This document shows positions 23,355 to 33,400 of a DNA stretch of 64,000 nucleotides, piece by piece. Made by a program: the position numbers and the translations under genes. Within the stretch, counting starts at the first letter, position 1. The number at the start of each line of letters is the position of its first letter. Source of the stretch: Cloeon dipterum (lineage: Eukaryota; Arthropoda; Insecta; Ephemeroptera; Baetidae); NCBI RefSeq assembly GCF_949628265.1, contig NC_088789.1, positions 1,054,001 to 1,118,000 of the forward strand. The letters run 5' to 3'. The notes below the pieces were generated by a model. The model saw only the letters and a list, made by a program, of their open reading frames with translations, was not told where the DNA came from and searched no databases.

Positions 23355-23820
23355 GACCGCAGTTAAATAAACCCTTAGTGTTCAAAGCCGCCAACAGATG
23401 GCGCCACAGTATACTTTATTAAAAATTTAATTTTAAAGCGTTTCCGCTGCGATTTCTCAGAATCAATCCTGCAATTGTGGCAATATACACTTAATATCCT
23501 AAATATATTTTCTTTCGACTTGTTTAAAAGCTGATAACAAAAATCAGTCCAGCCATTCGCCATAGAAACGATGGAAAAGATAATTTATTTAAAAAAAAAA
23601 CAGTGGTTTCCACGATTCTACGGCGATTGGGTGAACCGATTTTGGTTTCCAGCGTGTCAAAAGAAGGCATATTAAGTGAATAATGCACATTGGCAGGATT
23701 GAGTCTGAAGTCGCACTGCAAATTGCCTTCAAGTTAATTTTTTACGATAGTATACGGTGGCGCCATCTGTTGCCGGCTTCGAACACTAAGGGTTTATAAA
23801 ACTCGTCAATTAAGTCAGTT
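23355..23820. repeat. Foldback element, copy F (best-preserved inverted repeat)
   Basis: The left end is AACCCTTAGTGTTCAAAGCC then GCCAACAGATGGCGCCACAG. The right end is GTATACGGTGGCGCCATCTG then GCCGGCTTCGAACACTAAGG. The terminal inverted repeats match base for base over most of about 40 bp, and the arms stay complementary towards a poly-A-rich centre near 23,590. Total length is about 430-460 bp, with no coding capacity. Beyond the TIR both sides read ATAAACCC-type sequence, shared with the left side of copy E, so a second outer variant exists. Confidence 0.72.
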
Positions 23821-24609
23821 CTTTATGTAAAAAAGAGACAAAAACAGAAGAACGCCGGATTTTCCAAATATTGGACTGCTATAGATTTGTTTATAAAAAA
23901 ATAACTATCCTAAATTTCTCTGCACAATAGATAGATATGATAAATTAGTTTGGGACTTTTAGTCGGTTACATTGGATAGAAAATTTATTTTTCGGAGAAT
24001 GCAGCGGGCTGTTAGTTATTCCGATCAGTAAAATGTCTTTCTCAGACATAATAAGGACGATTATTGATTTTATGTGCGATGAAATTTTTTAATATGGGAC
24101 AGGGTGCGCGCCTGCATTGTTCGTCATTATTAACTTAATCGAACAGCAGATTCTGGCAGATAATAACTTCCTTTTATCTACAACAGTTAAAATTGAGTGC
24201 TTACCTGGAATTTTCAGCTCACAAAAGGCATCTAGATGCGCTGAGAAGGTAAAAGAAACAACCTTACAGGAACCACGTGCTCTTGCAGACTGCATCAGCT
24301 GAGCAGGAGAAGGAATAAAAGGATCGAGATTTTTCTCTCCCTTCACAGCTGCGAGTGCGAGCGCAGGTACACTACTCGTGAGAGCGCAGTTGAGGGAGGG
24401 GGTAGGCTGCGCGTTTATTGGGGGTGGCGCTGGGATTCAAAAGTGGAAATGCCACGTTGTACATTTTATTTGACGGCGCCGCGGCAAAACCACAAAAATA
24501 GTTCTCAGATCGCGCGACCTGAGAAAGGTTGGTGACAGGCAAGGATGAAAAATTGCCACTGATGATCACCAAATTTGCTCGAAAGTATTGAAAAAGAATG
24601 AAAAACCTG

Positions 24610-24660
24610 CCTCGGGGTGGATATCAGGTCGGGTTACCCTGAAAAAGGTATATTTCCCTC
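24610..24660. repeat. ACCCTGAAAAAGGT repeat, intergenic copy
   Basis: ATCAGGTCGGGTTACCCTG continues into AAAAAGGTATATTTCCC. This matches, on the opposite strand, the core of the copies near 45,450 and 18,760 (CAGGTCGGGATTCCCTGAAA). Only half of the palindrome is kept. Confidence 0.4.
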
Positions 24661-25240
24661 CAAGCCACTTGGTTTCTCCTTCGACGCCTTCGCGATCTCT
24701 TCTAAACGGCGATAAAAAAGGATTCGTATGGTTTTGTTCGCATCGAAAACATATGCAGAATGGTCGCGTGCAAATTCTTTTTGCTACACTCGCTGGCCGC
24801 GCGCTGCGCCACTTCCGGCAGCGCAGCAGCAGCATCAAGACGCCGCAATAGCCTCCGCCGCTATAGCTGATGTGAGAGCGTCCATTTATTTTGAAACACT
24901 GGTGTGTCTCCGCATCTCCAATTTGCCCTTCAATCTTCAAGTAATAAATACTTCATAATACACATAATGAGAAATGAGAGTAAAATTAACTTGAGCTGCA
25001 ACTGTTTTGTTTTGAGTGTTTTAATTTTTAATTTGGGGCTATGCCATCAGCAGAGCTTAATATTCGCAATATTATTTGCGTGTACGCATTTTAATTGGTT
25101 TAGTTAAAAATTATCTTAATTAACACTACCATTCAGATTAATATTAAAGAAGAGTACAATCAAATTTAATTCAACACAAAGCTAGAGTAAATGTTTAATA
25201 TGCAATAAATACCACAATTTGCATTGAGTTTATGGAAGCG

Positions 25241-25246
25241 TTTATT
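25241..25246 (-). terminator. Polyadenylation signal AATAAA of the G-domain-like gene
   Basis: On the minus strand AATAAA falls about 28 bases beyond the stop codon at 25,274, followed by AT-rich sequence. The spacing is plausible for a minimal 3' UTR. Confidence 0.5.
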
Positions 25247-25273
25247 TTTTTTTTAACCATAAACACGCAGCAA

Positions 25274-26527
25274 CTAAAGCGGAGATGAACTATGCAAGTC
25301 TCCTTCTTCGTCCACAATAAAACCGTAAAAACGCTCCTCGACGAGACGTGTCATGTTGTAGACATAATACGAGCCTAATATGCTTTTGAAAAATTCTAAC
25401 TTAATAGTTTCAAGTCCAAGTTCCTGCCCTAAAGTAAAATCGGATTTTACAAAGTACATCCAGTCATGAGAGAATTGAATCGTGTCTTTGACCTTGGAAA
25501 CCCACCATGGACAGCAGTCAGTGTTCCAAACGTAGTCTGCTACCTTTACGGTGCAGTTACACTCCGATTTGAAAGAGAGATAAATTAATCTATCCATGAT
25601 CACTTTTATGATAACTTCATCGGTGAGCAAATCTTGATTATCTTTGACGAATTGGAACGTGTCGTGAGAAACATAATGACTATTTACTTTTATATTCTCG
25701 GTGTGTCTAGAAAAACTCAGTTTTTTCAGTACAAAATCACGCAATTTTAAACGTTCCTGCTGATTTTCCTTTGTAAAAAGAGTCCATGCTTTTTGCTGGT
25801 TCAATTGTGAAACGATCTGCGTCTCCTCGGCCATGCTGCCAAAGTTTAAAACCATCAATGAATTAAAGCTTCTGACAAAGTCTCCCATCAAAGCCACATC
25901 AAAATCGTCACTCTTGCTAACAATTCCGATCGAGTTGTTAAAAGATGCCAAATTTCCCTTGATGAGGCTGGCTAGTTTCGCCACCATTTTCTCTCCCGCC
26001 AGATAGAATTCGTCGAAAGTATCGAGAGGCAACACAAGCACGAATTTGACCCGCAATGCATAGTGCAGTATTTCCGTGTTGATGAATGCACCCAATAAAT
26101 CCTTCGTGATGTTGTGAGGACAGTCAAACAAGGGCAAATCTACTATTTGAACGCCGGTCTGCTTGTCAGTGTCAATACTCAGGACCGACTGTAAATGTTC
26201 TGAGTACGATTTGCTTCCTCGTAAAAATCGACTCAGCTCACCATCCTGGTCACCGAGAATCAGGACCATGTCACTTGGACTTTCGCTATGAATTTCCGTG
26301 AGGACACTCTGCAATTTGAAAAAATTAGTCCAATTCATATATGGATCTGAATTTCAATACCATGAATTGCTCGGTGATGTGTCGGACTTGAGATTCCCTG
26401 TCAGTGGGGGAGGAAGTGACCCTTAAGGTGATGCCATGAAGAACCAAAATCAACTTGAAGTAGTTATAATTACATAGGGTGCGTGTTAGAAAGTAAGAAT
26501 TTGACTCACCGGAATAAAATTCAGCAT
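25274..26527 (-). CDS. Secreted or luminal protein with degenerate G-domain-like fold, 381 aa
   Basis: Three exons: 26527-26510 (six codons, donor CCG|GTGAGT), 26453-26361 (donor CATG|GTATTG) and 26308-25274 (acceptor AATTGCAG). All junctions are phase 0. Joining the first two exons creates a signal peptide (MLNFIPLILVLHGITLRV) invisible in any single frame. From residue 50 the order resembles a P-loop GTPase: beta strand and loop ILGDQDGELSRFL at the Walker A site, VQIVDLPLFDC at the G3 (DxxG) site near D94, the strand FVLVLPLDTF, then GIVSKSD like the N/TKxD G4 motif near 168-171. The Walker A lysine is absent, so nucleotide binding is doubtful. The C-terminal part has cysteines (CNC, DCCPWW), fitting a secretory-route protein. 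I do not recognise an orthologue; the G-domain assignment is inference. Confidence 0.7.
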
Positions 26528-26819
26528 TTTGTTAACAGACCGATGAAAGCCAAATGACTGTGTTCTTCCTCGTCTAACAATAAGCTACAAATGCAGCTCA
26601 ATGATGCGTTTATTAGTTGTGTAGTGACATCAGAAGCTTGTTTGATGTTATTTCTAATTTTCGAGTTCAAAGTCCGTGAACATGTCCGTTCACCCATGCG
26701 TATGTGTATTGTGAGAGTGGGGACGAGAATAAAAAGAATGTGTATTTAATAAATACAATTGACACAATATATGCCTAAATATTATCGTCTTAAAAATAGC
26801 GCTAATAAATAAAATTGCC

Positions 26820-26918
26820 TTTTAAGCATGTGTCTCCGTGAAATCCGGCCAGGCACGAGCAACTTCCGCTCTGGCCACACACGCTCTCTCCTCCAGCACA
26901 ATTGTTTTCGAACATACT
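26820..26918 (-). pseudogene. Orphan EGF-like exon
   Basis: On the minus strand an acceptor-like ATGTATATTAG is followed by a short frame with EGF spacing: NNCAGGESVCGQSGSCSC, then LAGFHGDTC, ending at a stop nine codons later. It lies downstream of phosphatase gene 1, whose own short EGF exons have a similar FAGFxGxxC ending. No partner exon is visible, so it may be a leftover of another family copy or the last exon of an unrecognised gene. Confidence 0.35.
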
Positions 26919-28176
26919 AATATACATATTTAGGAAGCTCAGAGAGCACTTAATTTTTAGTTTGTTATCATTAATATTAAATCAATAACTGAAAAACGGA
27001 ATTAAGTGATGTTTTCCTCTGTCTGATCAATATTTTTATTCACTACTCATACTTTCAAATTTTGAGTACTCGATGTCTCGATTCTGCTTTGCTCTCCGCC
27101 GATTAATTGCTGTTTTAAATTTTAATTCTTTATTTAATTTTTGAAAGATCTGTTGGATAGAATTGGTTTTGGCAACTGCGAATCTTAGCAGCAAAGTTTA
27201 AATTAAATCTAAATTAACTTACGTCAAGTTTTGCAGTTCCTGCACGTGAAATAGGCAAAATATAAATTACTTTCTAATGCACCGCCTCTCCAGGTAAAAG
27301 ATTTTAAAGGTATGTATATAATAATTCCCTGCATCTGCACTTCCGTACCGCTAACTTTTTCCAAAAATAAAAATAGAGATTATTTTAAAAGCAAATTTAC
27401 TATGTATTAAATTTATCTCTCACTTCCTTGCTTGTATTGCTGCAAGACGCGGAAACTCTTCCCTTCCCATTAAATTTGCAGCCAGGTTCAGATCCAGAAC
27501 AATTTCATTTAATTAAAGTTTGCAAATTAACCGACAGTAAGTATTATAGTAAATTGCCCGTCGTTGAAATCTCGGACCTAACGCACGACGCAAAACCAGT
27601 TATAACCTACTATAGTTGAAAGATATGCAACCTGCACAACTGGACTGCTCTGCGGCACAGCTTACTCCTTGCCGTGTGCTTGATGAATGTGTCAAAGAGC
27701 TTGGCATTTCAAATATAGGCCTCTGAACAATTTAAAAAATAAAACAATCACCTTGATAGTTGATAAATCCTTTAGTATTATGTTGCATTTAATGTTTTTC
27801 ACATGGGCTCACAAAGAGACCATTAAACACTAATAATATTGTGATAAGAAGCGAGAAGCGATTTTTAGGGAGAATTTTCTCTCCCTCACATGTAGTAGGC
27901 GGTCTTAAGATAAAAATTATTCTCAAAGACATAATCTTCCATTATTTTTTAGCACTAAAACTATTCATGAGTAATTATTTTCTTAATTCCTTATTTTTCC
28001 TCAAATTTTACTTGAATTATATATTATTGCTTTATTACCAGCTGAAAATTTTCTCCTTTATCAGCTGGATTTGTAACTTTTATTGTTCATGCAATTTATT
28101 ATTATTTACCTAAATTAAGATCAACTAGAATTTTACTTGATATATAGTGATTAAAGTTGTGGGAAGATAAATTCGC
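26919..28176. other. Intergenic DNA including the duplicated 3' flank of phosphatase gene 1
   Basis: From about 27,622 to the stop codon the sequence matches the downstream flank of gene 2 (from about 42,664). To the left of 27,620 similarity stops, marking a duplication breakpoint. The best-conserved part is GATATGCAACCTGCAC followed by GCTCTGCGGCACAGCTTAC. No gene is seen between 26,920 and 27,620. Confidence 0.5.
27622..27705 (+). repeat. Duplicated 3'-flank block downstream of gene 1
   Basis: AAAGATATGCAACCTGCAC with GGACTGCTCTGCGGCACAGC and CGTGTGCTTGATGAATGTGT is almost identical to 42,664-42,745. Similarity begins sharply here, marking the end of the tandem duplication unit. Confidence 0.7.
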
Positions 28177-30432
28177 TCATTTGAAGTTTCCATAGGTGTC
28201 AAAAGAGCACAAGTAGTGTTTGGCAGCTTCATAGAGAAGTCCGAACTGGATCTGAAATTAAAATAACAAGTGAACAAAATAATTTTTGAGTGTAAAACTC
28301 ATTACCTCGGAGGAAACAAAGGCCGGCCTCGACTTCTTCAGGGTTCGCACCGCCAGTCCGACGTCCACCTTTTGCTCCAACTTGATTTTTTCGATCACGA
28401 AACCCATGCCGAGGAAAAGCCCGCTGGCCGTCACTCCATCACTTAAAATACAGTATCAATTAATTTGTCTCTAATTTTTATTTGTTCCTTACTGGCAGAC
28501 AATAGCGATGCACTCTTTTTCACCGGCGATTTTCAAGTTGTCCCACAGATCGATTAGCGGTCCCAAGTTAGGGGGAGACAAATCGCCCGGCATCCACCCG
28601 AATGAGGCGCATTTTACGCTCATTTTTTTGGATTTCGCTTTCTGCAAAGTTAACATTAATTAAGACCAAGTAAAAATCATTCAATTTACTTTTTTGAGTG
28701 TGACATCCGTAGTCTTCACGGAGTGGTATTCTTGAACGTCATCCAAAAACACCTCAATTTCCCCAAAGATAAGCCTGGATTGATTTGTTGGTAGAAATTG
28801 AGCCTAAAATTAAATTAAAATTATGGTTTGGAAAATGGAGATTTTTAGAGCTACTTCTGTAATGTGCGGTTCGTTTAGGACGACGATTTCACTGACGTTG
28901 AACTGGTCGACCATCCTCCAAAAGTCCGCCACCGTGTTTTTCATTGGAACTTGAGTGGCGATAAATTGTTTCGGTTTCTTGTATCCGTCGACGGTGACGG
29001 CGTTGACGAAACTCATTGTCACCACATTCTGGTAAGGGAAGAGACGCACGATGCTGTTTGATGCTGAAGAGAATTTAGATAACACATAAAAATATATAAT
29101 AAGCAGCATATTTAAATACTGGAAATGACGTTGGGGTATCTGCACTTGTCCGTTTCATTTTTAGCCGGTGTTTCCGTTCTCTGAAAATCTCTCTCGCAGA
29201 TTTCCGAGAGTTTTTCATAGCTCTCCTTCAACTTTTCATTGTTTTTTGACTGTAAAGGTGATTTATTAATTATATTTGAAGCATAAATTACGGCTTCGCA
29301 CCGTCAATTTATTGTATTCCACAGTAAAATTGGCACAGCTGATCTCAAAATTCGGGTTGGCGACGCACTCCAAGAGCACCAAGTGGGCAAACTCGAATTG
29401 TTTCTGTTAAAAAGTTTTTATTATTTAAATCCTTACAAGAAAATCGTTAAGTTTACCAAATTATCGACTAAATTCGCTCTTTGGGACCGCATCGTGGCGA
29501 AAATATTTTCAACATCAAGACGGCCGTGCGTGCGAATCATTCGGAGACAAGCATCGATCAAAATCACCGTGCCAGTCCTTCCAACTCCAGCACTTTAATT
29601 AAAAAAAAATGTTAATCAGTGTCGTCATACTGATCTGCACGAAAAAACACCTGCAGTGCACCAAAATGGGGTGTGCGTAATTTTTTTCTGCTATTTTCTC
29701 GACGAAAACCGCCATGGACTGCGGATAAAGTGGCACGCCGTGGTCAGGCCACACCGTGTAATGCAAGTGCTGAACCTGGAGAGATATTTTTAAGACCTAC
29801 GCTGGTTATTTTATCCTGAATTGTTACAAGTCTGTTTGAATTGTTGCACGAAACAGAAAGGACCCTGGAGACGTAGTCGGCGTTTACTTCCTTGTCGACG
29901 GTGCGAACAGTGATTCTGCCGTGCGTCACTTCCTGGTTGTTGTCGGGCCAGTATTTCTCACACTTGTTCTATTATTTTTTTTTAATTAAAGAGGAATGAA
30001 AAGATTATGGTAGAAATCTACCTTGCCACCCTCCAGTAGATTTGTCACCATCACAATTAACGGAACTTTCTCCTGCCACACCATTCTCCAGAAGTCGTCA
30101 AGAGTGTTCACTCTCGGTCCTTGCGTTGCGATGTATGCCTTCGGGCGTTCAAATCCCTAGATTTTGTTATTTTTTATAATTATAAATCATCTCCCTGTTA
30201 ATATTACATCGATGTAGTTGGCGTTGATGTAGTCGGAGTTTTCATCTCCAGGCAGAAGCTCCAGTTTCACTCGGGAGGAGTCGTACGCGGCCAAATTACC
30301 GTAACGATTCTTTTTCTTATTTTCCGGTTTGACGCCGTAATCCCAGTACTGAGTCTGGCCGCGAGGATATTTCTGAATCACAGTAAATTATTTAGGAACA
30401 CTTAGTTCAGGTATAAAAACAGTTATTTTACA
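28177..30432 (-). other. Gene 1 cytoplasmic region: active PTP D1 and pseudo-PTP D2
   Basis: Exon blocks on the minus strand: KNRYGN exon near 30,374-30,209; [15 protein letters not shown] exon near 30,158-30,022; [17 protein letters not shown] exon near 29,969-29,837; WPDHG/HC exon near 29,778-29,651; SAGVGRTG exon near 29,594-29,458; [13 protein letters not shown] exon near 29,404-29,303; then D2 in six exons down to 28,177. D1 keeps the pTyr loop, the WPD loop, the [10 protein letters not shown] signature and the Q-loop region. In D2 the signature is IVCHDGVTASG, the WPD loop is [10 protein letters not shown], and the pTyr loop is [15 protein letters not shown] 53-bp intron sits just before [13 protein letters not shown], so the apparent continuous frame there is not the real reading. 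Confidence 0.85.
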
Positions 30433-33400
30433 TCGAATAATTGCTCCATTAGGACGTTGTTAGCCAGGGCCGAGAGCAAATATTGTTCTATTTGTTGCGT
30501 ATTTGACATGATTGGTCTTTCGATACTCGCACTGTCGCCTTGACTTATGGCCGATAGAGGAAATATTTCGGCACTTGACATGTCCGCGTTGGTCGGCGCC
30601 TGATTTCTCCTCCTTTTATAATACACCCCGACTCCGAGAGCAGTGAGCAAGGCCAAAATTAGAAAGATTGTTATAGTTACGCTGGACGCATTGTGCTGTT
30701 GCTCATCATTTCCTATAAATTTTTTATTTGTATAGCGCGTAAGTATAAAGTTAAAGATCGTCTTTGACGAAGTTTCTGAGCACGCCAATCGATTCTTGAG
30801 GGTCGAATCAGGTCAAGTGGATATTTTTTCCTACCAAAATGTGCAGTGCGAAGTGCGAGCTTTTCGACCCTCAATATACGATTGGTGTGCTCGGAAATTT
30901 CGTCAAAGACGATCTTTATAAGACTCACTTGGACAGTTCATGCATGTGTAGTTCTGGTAAAGTGTAAAATCCTTAAAAATCAGCGAAATTTTGTGTTCTC
31001 CGCATTTGCAGTTGTCGACAGATTTTTCAAAATCGATCTTCTCCAGGGCTTCATCCATAATATTTTTATCGTCCATGTAGGTAACAATCAGAGAATCCGG
31101 CGTGCACAGTTCCTCTTTTCCAGCCTCGCTGACGTTTAAGCTGACAGAAAACATTGTGATGTTGACCTCTTGAACATTTAAACTGGATTGATCTGTTCTT
31201 TAGAGAATTAATTAGATGTTCATAGATAATATAGATTAAATTATTCTTTCCAATGGGCCTGCATTTCGTCGTGAAATTCAAAGTGTCTCCAGGGTAAAAA
31301 TTTTCAGGTGAGTGCATCGTTCCATTTTCAAAGAGGGCGAACCTAACGTTGTACTCGGTTTTCGGCTTCAGATTTGGGAGCATGACATACTCTTCCTGTC
31401 CGTTTTGAATATAGCCTTCACTTGCATTAGTCCATTGACTTGTAGACTTCTATAATTTTTTTAAATAAATCGGTTATTGAATTTTTTTATTAAAACTGTA
31501 CCACCTCTTTGTATTGGATCCAGATTTGAAGGACGTTTTCCTCTCCATTTAAACCAGTTGTCAGGTCCAGAGTAATTTCTTCAAAACTAATATTTGTATA
31601 TTGAGGAGTTACCGTTGGTATTTCTGAAAAGCGAACTGCGCCGTCGAAAAATTCGAAAATTTGTTATATTAAATTATACTTTTGAAACAATCGGGGAACG
31701 TGTATCCTTTTGCACAGCCCAATTTACAGCTTCCATTATTCGAAAAGTGTTTTTCCTTCTCGCAGGTTCGATTAGAGATTTCAGAGCAGTTATGACCAAA
31801 TCTCTTTCCAGTGCATTCTAAAAACCATTCATTTTTTTTTATTTTATACATCTAAATTTAATTTTTTAGTTTTATGTTTGAAATAAGAAAGATAATAATG
31901 TTTATTTGTTGGCCCTAAAGCTCCTACCTTCAGTACACTCAGGGTGAAGGTATCCAGTGACGCAACCCTGTAGACATTTTCCGTCTATGTTGGAGTGGTT
32001 TCCATTCAAACAGAATCGGCGAGATGTCTTAGAGCAGTTTTTGCCGAAGGTTTTCCCAGTGCAGGCTGATTATTCCACAGTAAATTAAATTAAATTATTA
32101 ACTGGAATCGATATTCTTATTGGTGCAATGATTTGAAAAAAAAATATTTCTCGAATTAATCATGAATATTTAAAAAGTTGTACATGAATAAGCAAGGTTT
32201 ATTTACGTATTAAACAATCAGGTGAATAGTATCCTAATTTGCAGCCATCAATACAGGTTCCGTTTATCGGCGAAAACTTTTCTTTTAAACAAAACCTTTG
32301 GGAAGTTTGGGAGCAGTTCATGCCATACTGTCGTCCAGCGCATCCTATATTTATAGTAGTGAAACAATAAAAACTTACATGTAAGAATCCCTTTTTTTAA
32401 ATATAAGCCTAACCTTTCAAACATTCAGGTGCGTAGAATCCTATTTCGCAACCTTGTAGGCAGTCTCCGGTAATGTGAGAGAATTTTCCATTTGAACAGA
32501 ATCGATTGTACGTTTCTTTGCAGTTTTTGCCGAACGTTTTGTTAGTGCATTCTAGAGTCATTAAACACAAACATTAATCATAAAATATAAATAATTATTA
32601 AACAAATATCCAAAAGCTAGATACGTGCATTCAAAAAAACATTTAAAAGTGGTATTTTTACATATATATTGGTTCTAGGTTCATTTTCGGTACTTACGTT
32701 TTTCACATTCTGGTGAATAATATCCTGTAGCGCACCCTTTCAAGCAGTTTCCATTTCTCTGATTGATATTGTTCTCAAAGCAGTGTTTGCTAGTAGTATT
32801 GGAACATCCAATTCCGTACCGATTGTCCTTGCAGCCTAAAATTAAGCAGTCGTTTTATTCCAAGCTATTTTTAATTTATACCAACACAATTATTACTCCT
32901 CAATAAAAATGCGAAGGTCGAACAAAACATGATTCTCTAATATTCATTTGGTGGTTTCATCACTTACTTTCGCAGCTAGGTCCTACAAATCCAGCAAAGC
33001 ATGTGCAATCTTTATTCTTTCCTTTACACACTTTGGAACCTCCTTTCAATGATTTGCTCTCACTCAGTTTATAGAGAACTATTAACAAAACAAAATCCTA
33101 CAGCACGCTGCATTCATAAAAATAACAATCTTACGTTCGTCAGGTATCGCTTTTGCATCTCTTGCATTTTTCGCCAATGAATGGCAACTAGTCGGTTTTC
33201 CAACCTTAGGTTTAAAAACCAGTTCCCCTATGTGCAAAGAATGAATTTATCTTAAATATTTTTATCTAATTAATGGAAATGATACCTTCCTTGCAGAATC
33301 TTACTCCTCCAATCACAACCGATTTAACGTGCGCAGTCAAGGTCACTTTCCAATTGTTTTCCAGTTTAATTGTGTCTGATCTGAATCTCGCTGTGGTCCA

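Larger units (their letters stand above)
22563..25240. other. Intergenic DNA with SINE-like sequence, foldback copy F and a GC-rich patch
   Basis: It contains the tRNA-like sequence at 22,690-22,990, foldback copy F, an ACCCTGAAAAAGGT repeat near 24,620-24,650 and a modestly GC-rich patch at 24,340-24,560. Open frames here lack splice or family support. No gene is called. Confidence 0.5.
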
